Shown here one piece after another: positions 21,901 to 27,979 of a DNA stretch of 64,000 nucleotides (position 1 is its first letter; each line of letters opens with the position of its first letter). Made by a program: the position numbers and the translations under genes. Origin of the DNA: Plumapathes pennacea (Eukaryota > Cnidaria > Anthozoa > Antipatharia > Myriopathidae); contig OZ038462.1 of assembly GCA_964036295.1 (NCBI GenBank), positions 33,190,355 to 33,254,354 on the forward strand, read 5' to 3'. The notes under the pieces are model-generated. The model was not told the origin of the DNA, made no database searches, and saw nothing but the letters and a program-made list of their open reading frames with translations.

Positions 21901-23807
21901 TTGTCTTTGTTCAATTTTGACGAGAATTGTAGAAATATATAAAGGAATGCCAACATTTGGTATGAGACGTACATCATGTTTTGCGTAGCATGGAAAAATA
22001 GAGCCACTCCTTACACTGTGAAATTTTCTCAGCTGTTTCGCAACAGTTGAAAAATTATCGTTGCAGTTGCAACGATTTATATCGAAAAAAGTTAGGGAGA
22101 AAGCTGATTGGCGCACTGTAAATTCCAGACGTCAACACGGCCGAATTTGAATATTGTAACTATAAATAAGTGCGCATGTGCTCTTGATCGTGCCAAGGCA
22201 GTTGATGGGTTCACACTAGAGCTTCAAAATACGTCTCAAGTACACTTTGAGCATACTTTGAATGTGAACGAGAAATATGAGCATTCTCGACCATACTTGG
22301 GTCCTACTTGGCTACTGTGGTAACGCGCATATTTCAAAAGAACCGAAGTACACTCGTAAGTGTGGAGCAGACCACACTTTAGATTGCACTTGACCAATCA
22401 CAGAAAAGGAACCTGTCGCGCGACATGTCGATGACGGTGTCTGCCGGTGGAGCGAAAAGTGTATCGCGAAAGTGCATCTTCCACAGTGAGTCTAAATCCT
22501 TGAAAATCCGTGTCGCAAGTAGCAAGCCAATTTTGCGGTCGGGGCCAAGCCCAGACTCTCTGGCGATTTCTGACAACACGTTGTTGACGAAACACTTGCG
22601 CGAAATACAACGTGAAATTTCGGCAGTTCCTTACGTGGCAAATTTCATTAAATAGAATGTAGAGGTACATTTGCTGAGTAGGCCATGCTCTCTAGTTCAA
22701 ACGAAAAGCAGGAGACAAAACAACGGGCACGCAATTCAGTTCGTTGGTCGTCTGATTCACCGAGAACTTTTCATCTGAGAGCCGTCTGAACGGGAGGCTA
22801 GCAGCGTTGATATGGGTGATTGCTTCGGTGATTGACAGCGAAACTACTCTCAAGTAGGATACTTACATACAAATGTGAACGCTTATTTTGCAAGTACATA
22901 CTTAACCCTCCCACAGAGGCCGTAAGAGTGTAAGTGCACTTGAGGGTGGTGCTCACTGTGAGTATACTTTAGCTCTATTGTGAACCCATCCAATAAGTGC
23001 GAGAAAAGTTGCTGGAGGGGTGTGTGTGCAACGGCGTTGCGAGACATGTTACCGAGAAATTGCAGTGTAACAGGGCCTTTACACCAATAACTCGTCACCA
23101 GGGTCCAGAGAGAATCATTGGGTCATGTAGAGAGAAATTGTAGTCAAGACGTTAGTCGCACTCACTGCATAAGCACTTGCTATCTTCTTTGAGCATAACT
23201 GCTCAAAGCATTTATAAAATCTATCATTTGTAACACTGAAGTTGTTATTTTTTCACGGTCCAGGTATTGCATAATGACTGACTGCTGGCAAAGGAATCCC
23301 GACAACAGGCCAAGCTTTACCGCGCTAAGGAACAAGTTTAGGACGATGTCAAGACAGCGCAGGGTAGGCAATTTTGTTTTGAGTTTTTAAAGAGACCCTC
23401 TCACCGTAGATGCTTTGCGTACCCAGTGACTGACGGCGGCCATTTTCGTATCATGTGAAAATGGCGGATTCTCATGTATTCCTAAGTTTTATCGCAAAAT
23501 AAATCAGCACAAACTCAGAAAGTGTATTGAATACGGAAGCAGTGCAGTCACATCGATTAATGATAACGTGGATGCCTCAGGAAAGTCAAGCTTCGGACGT
23601 AAATATAAACATGGGCGCGCAAATCATCTACGGTGAGAGGGTTTCTTTAGCTAGAACAAGAATCTAGCATAAAGCTTGCCGTGACTGTGAGATAAAGATC
23701 TCGAACTGCAATTACAGACGTACATCAACCTCAGCGAGTATGACAGCAGCCTGTATGAAAATGTGGATGATTTGTCCTCATCTGAGAAATCAGATAAAGA
23801 GCTGTAA
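7788..23807 (+). CDS. Receptor tyrosine kinase: SP, 2x FN3, ephrin-receptor-like Cys-rich module, TM, kinase (15 exons)
   Basis: Fifteen exons join in frame (2445 nt, 814 codons plus stop) with GT/AG sites and matching phases. Order: signal peptide (1-22), FN3 (23-134), FN3 (135-234), GCC2/GCC3 ephrin-receptor-like Cys-rich module (235-291), membrane helix (about 297-320), juxtamembrane region with tandem repeats (336-490), kinase (about 505-780), tail to 814. Kinase motifs: glycine loop GKGAFG at 510, Lys537 in [12 protein letters not shown] at 644-651, DFG at 664, and an ACE at 691-693 where APE is usual. The tail has YINL (787) and YENV (798), both YxN, the Grb2 SH2 consensus. The kinase resembles the FGFR/RET-like group, but the ectodomain is not that of vertebrate FGFR or RET. 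It is likely a cnidarian-specific surface receptor; the ligand is unknown. Exon 1 alternates between two in-frame ATGs (7788, 7794). Confidence 0.9.
8640..8727. mobile_element. Truncated MITE Z in RTK intron 1
   Basis: The left half of the element that is intact at 51251-51444 (TTGGCCATGT end). The right half is lost through a deletion specific to this copy of the segmental duplication. Confidence 0.55.
9198..9533 (+). CDS. RTK exon 2: fibronectin type III domain 1
   Basis: Phase 1 at both ends, as in most mobile FN3 exons. It begins PGKPSNVKI and includes the conserved Trp (INVTWDKP) and the late Tyr/Asn block ([18 protein letters not shown]). Around residues 72-92 it carries a Tyr/Arg/Ser-rich insertion ([10 protein letters not shown]) that looks like an expanded trinucleotide-like run. 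A related fragment lies at 51812-51964. Confidence 0.9.
10150..10390 (+). repeat. Dispersed repeat in intron 2 with GGGCCCAGTTGCT motif
   Basis: Similar, diverged sequence occurs in intron 4 (about 12990-13200), both with a CAGTTGCT block followed by AAGACAACCT. A related GGGCCCAGTTTTTCAAAG end is at 63431. This is a common MITE-type motif; boundaries are not fixed. Confidence 0.5.
10490..10700 (+). repeat. Dispersed repeat family S, copy 2 (intron 2)
   Basis: Starts with GCTCGTGGAGGCC and includes TGACATTTTTCTGGTGAG and GCTTACTGGCAACCCAGTCT. Same family as 5140-5285 and 25744-25900. Confidence 0.6.
10750..11140 (+). repeat. Irregular array of AACAGGGTAT-type units ending in a C-rich block (intron 2)
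   Basis: Units containing GAACAGGGTAT recur at irregular spacing at about 10775, 10808, 10991 and 11061, followed by GGCGCACCCCC and a poly-C-rich stretch. A comparable array with GGCGGCACACTCCC at its end lies at 61000-61230. Confidence 0.5.
11318..11617 (+). CDS. RTK exon 3: fibronectin type III domain 2
   Basis: Phase 1-1 exon of exactly 100 codons. It begins [11 protein letters not shown], has the FN3 Trp (DVTWQEI), [10 protein letters not shown] and the [15 protein letters not shown] strand-G region. The acceptor is TTCTCTTGCAG. Confidence 0.92.
11618..12372. other. RTK intron 3 with a diverged hairpin MITE (about 12137-12300)
   Basis: The ends at about 12137 and 12300 (ACCTGGCTTTCGCTAG and, inverted, GCGCTAGTTTAAACCAGG) and the inner CATAAG/CTTATG repeats relate this to the PIF/Harbinger-like MITE at 44068-44226. 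The rest of the intron has no feature. Confidence 0.45.
12373..12543 (+). CDS. RTK exon 4: ephrin-receptor-like (GCC2/GCC3) Cys-rich module
   Basis: Phase 1-1. It encodes [37 protein letters not shown] and a final NC, the spacing of Tyr-kinase ephrin-A/B receptor-like modules. A second in-frame AG at 12385 would drop four residues; the upstream AG follows the better pyrimidine tract. Confidence 0.88.
13461..13554 (+). CDS. RTK exon 5: transmembrane helix
   Basis: Enters in phase 1, leaves in phase 2. It encodes about 23 hydrophobic residues ([19 protein letters not shown]), ending with a CKR stop-transfer. Confidence 0.9.
14491..14888. mobile_element. Fold-back MITE in RTK intron 5
   Basis: The arms 14491-14685 and 14712-14888 are inverted; the core AAGAGACTTTAGTATG pairs with CATACTAAAGTCTCTT around a 27-bp loop. 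Outer parts share GTGTGTAAAATTAATCAAA and its complement. No coding. Confidence 0.75.
14951..14987 (+). CDS. RTK exon 6: juxtamembrane microexon
   Basis: A 37-nt exon ([13 protein letters not shown]) that converts phase 2 to phase 0 and is required for the downstream frame. The donor is GTGAGT. Confidence 0.75.
15189..15431. mobile_element. MITE in RTK intron 6 (AGGCCCCGTT ends)
   Basis: The terminal inverted repeats AGGCCCCGTTTATATGGAG and its near-complement at 15405-15431 bound 243 bp of non-coding sequence. Confidence 0.7.
15740..15874. mobile_element. Hairpin MITE in RTK intron 6
   Basis: A near-perfect palindrome with arms of about 57 bp (TACAAGGCGGCTTGAAG outer end; GGTAAAAACAATATTTTAC inner) around a central CACTCGCGAAGCGCTCG block. 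Confidence 0.75.
15956..16092. mobile_element. Second hairpin MITE in RTK intron 6
   Basis: The outer ends CATGGAAAGTG and CACTTTCCATG bound paired ATAAAACTCACTCGCTCG arms. It shares the CTCGC/GCTCG-type core with the neighbour at 15740-15874. Confidence 0.7.
16110..16260 (+). repeat. Tandem pair of about 68-bp units with ACCGGTCCATA
   Basis: Two units (about 16125-16190 and 16190-16255) carry GATTGGT, ACCGGTCCATA and CTGTACGGACCGCAAA. The same block appears at 52530-52590 in reverse and inside the hairpin at 17278-17390. Confidence 0.55.
17278..17390. mobile_element. Hairpin element in RTK intron 6 (GGTCCGTA core)
   Basis: Inverted arms: TCTTATTAACC against GGTTAATAAGA, and GGTCCGTACCGTAAGTTATG against CATAACTTACTGTACGGACC. 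A (TA)n(T)n tract follows at 17385-17424. Confidence 0.65.
18265..18880 (+). CDS. RTK exon 7: repeated juxtamembrane region and start of the kinase domain
   Basis: The 616-nt exon, phase 0 to 1, is the longest. Residues 343-490 contain about three imperfect 45-residue repeats with the pattern [32 protein letters not shown]. Tyr353 and Tyr399 lie in GYES motifs and further Tyr in GYEIQG and GYDIQG; the third repeat has lost its GYES (SEVVDEL). The end encodes the glycine loop GKGAFGQV and the AAVKML lysine strand. The repeats look like potential docking phosphotyrosines, an inference from the repeat pattern only. Confidence 0.9.
19038..19148 (+). CDS. RTK exon 8: kinase alpha-C region
   Basis: Phase 1-1. 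[18 protein letters not shown] contains the conserved alpha-C Glu, followed by [16 protein letters not shown]. Confidence 0.92.
19542..19732 (+). CDS. RTK exon 9: kinase hinge, short kinase insert, alpha-E
   Basis: Phase 1 to 0. Contains [16 protein letters not shown] (hinge), a short insert with NYYNDPD, and [13 protein letters not shown]. Confidence 0.92.
19904..20026 (+). CDS. RTK exon 10: catalytic and activation loops
   Basis: Phase 0-0, 41 codons. [13 protein letters not shown] holds the catalytic HRD and Asn, followed by [10 protein letters not shown] and the activation-loop Tyr in ENYIMKSR. Confidence 0.95.
20359..20429 (+). CDS. RTK exon 11: P+1 loop with ACE in place of APE
   Basis: Phase 0 to 2. 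[16 protein letters not shown] is collinear with the [14 protein letters not shown] region, but the APE Pro is Cys. The acceptor context is weak in pyrimidines. Confidence 0.88.
20848..20960. mobile_element. Hairpin MITE in RTK intron 11
   Basis: The arms GGATAGTTGTCC and GGACAATTATCC, plus ACATTATCTGTTC against GAACAGATAAT, enclose an AAGCTTCGCCCTCAGG core. A separate short perfect palindrome (GTCCGCTCACGAGCGGAC) lies at about 20588-20605. Confidence 0.6.
21083..21123 (+). CDS. RTK exon 12: kinase alpha-F
   Basis: Phase 2 to 1, 41 nt: (I)[13 protein letters not shown], completing the invariant DxWSxG motif with exon 11. Confidence 0.92.
21388..21484 (+). CDS. RTK exon 13: kinase C-lobe
   Basis: Phase 1 to 2: [19 protein letters not shown] then [12 protein letters not shown], typical RTK alpha-G region. 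Confidence 0.93.
21848..21896. repeat. (GTT)n microsatellite in RTK intron 13
   Basis: A run of about 15 GTT units, one interrupted by GCT. It produces spurious poly-Asn and poly-Gln frames on the minus strand. Confidence 0.9.
22207..22987. mobile_element. Non-autonomous DNA transposon in RTK intron 13
   Basis: The terminal inverted repeats GGGTTCACACTAGAGCT (left) and, in reverse complement, GGGTTCACAATAGAGCT (right) bound 781 bp with no transposase frame. An inner CAAGTRCACTT block is also inverted. The superfamily cannot be assigned without a clear target-site duplication. Confidence 0.65.
23264..23363 (+). CDS. RTK exon 14: kinase C-terminal helices
   Basis: Phase 2 to 0. [18 protein letters not shown] contains the conserved Cys-Trp and the final Arg of the kinase fold. 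Confidence 0.93.
23718..23807 (+). CDS. RTK exon 15: C-terminal tail and stop
   Basis: Phase 0; 29 codons and [21 protein letters not shown] has three Tyr, two of them in YxN contexts. Confidence 0.88.
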   Translation, partial: TYINLSEYDSSLYENVDDLSSSEKSDKEL

Positions 23808-24346
23808 CCCCAGCCCGGGTACTCCATTGAACTGGCAGGGAGGTGCTGCTGATGCCCTCACGGCCTGACCCTGTTCAAGACACAAAATATGGAAGTTTCA
23901 CAACCATGTCTAAGACAAAGTGCTCTAATTTGCGAGCCTGAGTTGAAACTAGTAGACTCAGTAGAAATGTAATAACATTTAGCCGGGAGGGGTGGGTAGT
24001 AATTTGTCTTTTATAAACTAAATTAAGACATTTTAATCATTATTTTATTCAGCACAACATTAGAACATCCTTAGTCTTAGTTTAGGCAAATTTAGGGGGG
24101 AGGGGGGTATAGTAATTTGATATTTTGAAGTACATTTATAGCCATTTTTATAACCATTAAATGTTATCTTATTCTTAGAACTGTACTGCTAAGCAGTATT
24201 TTATATAGCCTGAAATGAGAGGACGACTGACACTTCAGGTTATATCTTATGATATAATCAGACTGTAGCTTTTTGTGGCATGCATGTTAAACAGCTGCAC
24301 CATCCTGCATGGTAAGATCATTAGAGCTAATGCGTTGACAACGTTA

Positions 24347-24352
24347 AATAAA
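24347..24352 (+). terminator. Candidate polyadenylation signal of the RTK gene
   Basis: AATAAA about 540 bp after the stop codon. The intervening sequence has no other feature and is the likely 3' UTR. Confidence 0.45.
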
Positions 24353-24375
24353 GTTTAAGTTACGTTTTGCTTTCG

Positions 24376-25103
24376 CTTTTGACTGCAAAACGAAAAAGCA
24401 AAACATTAAAACAACAGTAATTGCGAACAGAACAGCATCTCACTTCCACGCTGTTTCCTAACGTGTAACTGCATGACTAGTGCTGAAGGATAGCTCTCTG
24501 TTTATTATGTCCATTATGTCTTACCCAGTGGTATTAAGGCTTCACTCTACTATTATTTGTCTTTGTCAAAATAGAGAAGTAATCCTTGTACACGTTTTCG
24601 TATGGTCGACATCTCTGTCTTCAAGATTATGCCTATGACAATTCATTGCAGTATAGATGTACACTGTGTGCACGAATTATAATGAAATTCATATAATTGC
24701 GCTATTCGAAATTTTTCGCATAATCCTCAGTATTCAGCAGACATTTAGCAAATGTCCTGTCTACACCAGTCCGTTTTCGTTTGAAAACGCAGCTTTTTTG
24801 TTGTTGTTGGTTTAGGAAGAATCGATTCGTTTTTCAATTCGTTTTTGTCGTCCACACTAAAACGCATACATGAGTCAAAAGCGCTAAATACAAAATATTG
24901 CGCGGTCAATGTGACGTCCGAGTTTTGTTCCGTTTAATTCACTTTGGAGACTGGAGAGCGTTTTCAAAAAGTTGCGTAGTTCGGCCTAAAATCAGTCACT
25001 GCTCTGTACAGTCCCAATGAGCAATTTTTGTTGTTTTTAGTTATCATTAATCTATATATCATAGTGTTTATCCTCAATAATACGGATTTGTTTGTCCGTC
25101 AAT
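24376..25103. other. Intergenic, no gene seen
   Basis: Contains fragments of a GTCCACAC-type MITE (GTCTACACC near 24760, CGTCCACAC near 24850, both next to GTTTTCGTTTG-like sequence). No coding support. Confidence 0.35.
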
Positions 25104-25741
25104 TTGTCGTTTGTCGCTGTTATCCGGCAGTTGTCGCCAATGCTTTACGAAAACCATTACTGAATCGTTTGGACAGTACGTTGGAAGTAGGATTTTTTTG
25201 CAAACCAAATTTATTCGATAACTGGGTTGAAGATTTTATGATAAACTGTTGCCTTCTATCTCAAAAGACTTCTCGGTCCACGCGGGCATGGATTTGTATC
25301 ATAACTTTCTATCATTTTAGGGACTGGGACGGGCTCGGTCAAGTGCGTCCCGTGTAACCCCCCCTTTCCCCCCCCCCCCCCCCCCCCCCCTCAAATACGA
25401 CAAGTAAACTGCATAATATAGTTTGGATGTAAATATTGTCTTGCTTTCCCGTTTTGTATTGAACACTTTTATTTCAAAAAATGTTCACTACAGGTTGTAC
25501 GATACATCTTTGCCCGATTCTCCGTCCAGTTGAACCGGTCGCTTAGCCTCCTTGGGCGCCACGGACGAGTTCTTTTGTAACACCGAGTTTAGGTGGGTCA
25601 CTCTCAGCGTAAGCCCCGTGAGCCATGCGGAGCAGACGTCAGAAGTCAGTAGCCAAAACATGTATCGCTGAATTTTTGAACTGTACATTTTTTACATCTT
25701 GTCTTTTCAAGTAAGCTCCCCTCTGCATGGTTCATTTTTAA
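25104..25741. repeat. Long direct repeat, copy 2 (copy 1 at 5784-6440)
   Basis: Same orientation and order as copy 1, with a poly-C tract at about 25366-25390. The segment between GGATTTGTATCAT and the poly-C tract differs from copy 1. Confidence 0.7.
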
Positions 25742-25743
25742 AC

Positions 25744-25900
25744 AAGACTGGTTTGTCAGTGAGCTTGTGGCGTGGGTGGGGTCGATACCAGAAGAAACTA
25801 AAATGGAAGAGACAAGAGCGAGTCTCCCAAAAAAGACTTGCAGTTTCTCACCAGAAAAATATCATACAGTTTAGAAAATTTGACTTTTGACACCTCGCTC
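25744..25900 (-). repeat. Dispersed repeat family S, copy 3
   Basis: Reverse complement of the unit at 10490-10700 and 5140-5285 (CTCACCAGAAAAATATCA, GGCGTGGGTGGGGTCG). Confidence 0.6.
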
Positions 25901-26095
25901 AAATGAAACTACTATAAATTGTCATTACAACACTACACTTGCTTCCACTTGCTTCTTACAGGTTGAGCGACTGTGCTTTTTGAGCTAAGAAGTGAAAGGC
26001 CAACCAGCCAGAAAAGAGTAATACGTGACTTATCTTTTAATGCACTGCCGATTCTTCGAACCACCTTTGTTTTTGTGTCTACTGCTTCGAGACGG

Positions 26096-26281
26096 TAATC
26101 GATAATTATTACGCCATTGCCTTAGGCACCTGGCCTAAAAAGTAGTACCACACACACACACACACACACACACAAACATTAAATTTCGAGATGGCGACAC
26201 GCTCGGAGTCTTCAAATAAGGCAATTTTGCTGCTTTAGCGTCGTGATTATTACCCTCGCTTCGCTCGGGAATTATCGATTA
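26096..26281. mobile_element. Inverted 5' module of Helitron HelA, flanked by TAATCGATAATT inverted repeats
   Basis: This module (GCCTTAGGCACCTGGCC, a CA microsatellite at about 26148-26174, a GAGATGGCGACA motif, and a CCCTCGCTTCGCTCGGG block) is opposite in orientation to the same module next to the Helitron reading frames at 44820-44993 and 57407-57560. TAATCGATAATT at 26096-26107 and its complement at 26270-26281 bracket it. Confidence 0.55.
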
Positions 26282-26365
26282 GCGTCTCCACCAGTGTTTT
26301 TACTGACATTCGGAAAAAAAAAGATTTGAACGAAGCAATAATTGTACGTAACTGCGTTCACGAAA

Positions 26366-26833
26366 ATGAATTTGAAAACTGAAAAACTTGAAACAGAACG
26401 GTCTCGCGAAGCTCGTCTTCAAAAGAGAAGGGAACAGGCACAGGCAAGGCAAAATCGTGAAACGATCGAACAGCGCCAAATACGTCTAGAGAAAAGACGA
26501 CAAACATGTTATAACCGACAGCATCACGAATGGAAGCGTGCCGAAGAAACGGCTCCGCAAAGGGAACAGCGCTTGAAAGCAAATCTGGAGCTTCAGACGC
26601 CGTTTTGTGTTAAACTCAGATACTTATTCAGAAAGGACAAGCAACAAAGGTTAGTCAGTGGAAATCGAACAATCACCGTGACAAATATATTCTACCCGTA
26701 TCTTGTAACTCCGTCACTTCAAGAATGTATTAAAATCTGTATGTTGATCATTTTCCCTCGAAGTATTGTTTTAATACGCTTCTGTCGCCAGTTTCGCCTA
26801 CCGTATTCGCTCAGAGCAATCGGAATGATTTAG
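26366..26833 (+). pseudogene. N-terminal part of a Helitron Rep/helicase polyprotein
   Basis: MNLKTEKLETERSREARL is followed by a long Arg/Gln/Glu-rich repeat region (EQRQIRLEKRRQT, APQREQRLKAN), the typical low-complexity N-terminus of animal Helitron proteins. The frame degenerates after about residue 110 and no zinc finger, Rep or helicase motif follows. It is an internally deleted, non-functional derivative. The same region is found on the minus strand in the elements at 44458, 55720 and 59146. Confidence 0.65.
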
Positions 26834-27468
26834 TCAGATGTCTTTTTTTTACAAATGCTATAATCTGACGCGGGGGGATTGCAGCGAGAATCCTTCACAA
26901 GCCCTTAGAAGTATGACTAGGTCTGAAGCCCGTGTATAATTTGAAGTAAACCGTTCAAGTTTTGCTTTGATTCTGGGAGAAATCATGCCGTTTTGAGCGG
27001 GTTCACAACAAAACAATTCGAGCTCATTAAATATGCATGCCTGAGTCTGCAATTGCAGTCCAGCGTAAAAACAAATCGCACAGGAAACCTATTTAATTGT
27101 ACTGCCTATGAATTCAAAATAGGAAAATCAGTGTTCCTTTTTTCCCGTACTACGACGGCCGACCAACGTCAACAAAATTTGAGTATTAAATTTTGAGAAC
27201 CCGTGCTTGGCAGACTGTATGAATTAATCTGATGTGCTGACCGTGGGAAATACGTACTTACAAAATACGTACGTAATCGACTCTTTTTTCAACGCAAAAG
27301 TATAACACACACCTTTCTTTTTCGCCTTCCTTTGCGTGTAGCACTTGACTTCGAAGAATAGATTGAGTCAACATTTCGGCAAAACAAAGGCTACTCTTGT
27401 TGGGAGTACCAAAGTAAAAGTCCCATCAATGGCAGAGCGAGGAGTATCTGTGATTATTGTATTTCTAG

Positions 27469-27979
27469 TTTACAATATTATTGCGGTTTTGTTCACAGCG
27501 TGTTCAGTCATTCGCAACTAACAAACTCGATGCTTTGAACTATTTCGGTGTATTTTTCATTTCTAGTATACAATTACTACTGTGAAACAAAGGCCACATG
27601 ATCGAATGGAAGAAATATTTCAACAGGCACTGTACGATAAGCCGAAGCATTTTGACAACTGTCACGCTCGCGCGCAGCAAAACATGTAATATATTCACGG
27701 AGCAGCGTTTTGTGGAGTCTTAAATGGCTAGAATGGATATTTCTTGTCGCAAAAACGGTTATGTTTTCGGCAAAAAAACTTTACAAAGCAGCTACAGTAT
27801 GTACGAGGCCATATTAAAATCATCATTTTTTATGGCTAAAGTTCGTCATGGCTTTGGTGTCCGTTTTTGGCCTGGTATCTTCCCAGAGGTACTTCGGGTC
27901 GCCACAGAAAGTTAGTTGGGGCTAAATAATTAGCGGCGACAGAGTTATTTGCAATCCCGTAGCGATGTCCATTTAAATA
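27469..27979 (+). repeat. Repeat family Y, copy 2, left part
   Basis: Aligns with the reverse complement of 4256-4836: CAATATTATTGCGGTTTTG, CTATTTCGGTGTATTTTTC, GCGGCGACAGAG. It resumes at 30838 after HelC. A 60-residue frame here is not conserved in copy 1. Confidence 0.7.

Larger units (their letters stand above)
26096..27468 (+). mobile_element. Helitron HelA (non-autonomous, 3' CTAG end)
   Basis: Shares its body and 3' end with HelB, HelD and HelF: the frame at 26366, TTGTTGGGAGTACCAAAG, and a terminus ATTTCTAG at 27461-27468 followed by T, as expected for CTRR-ending Helitrons inserted at A|T. The 5' end is obscured by inversion of the first 186 bp. Confidence 0.7.

Noticed and set aside
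21810-22116. Poly-Gln and poly-Asn proteins on the minus strand
   Set aside because: Artefacts of the (GTT)n microsatellite within an RTK intron.
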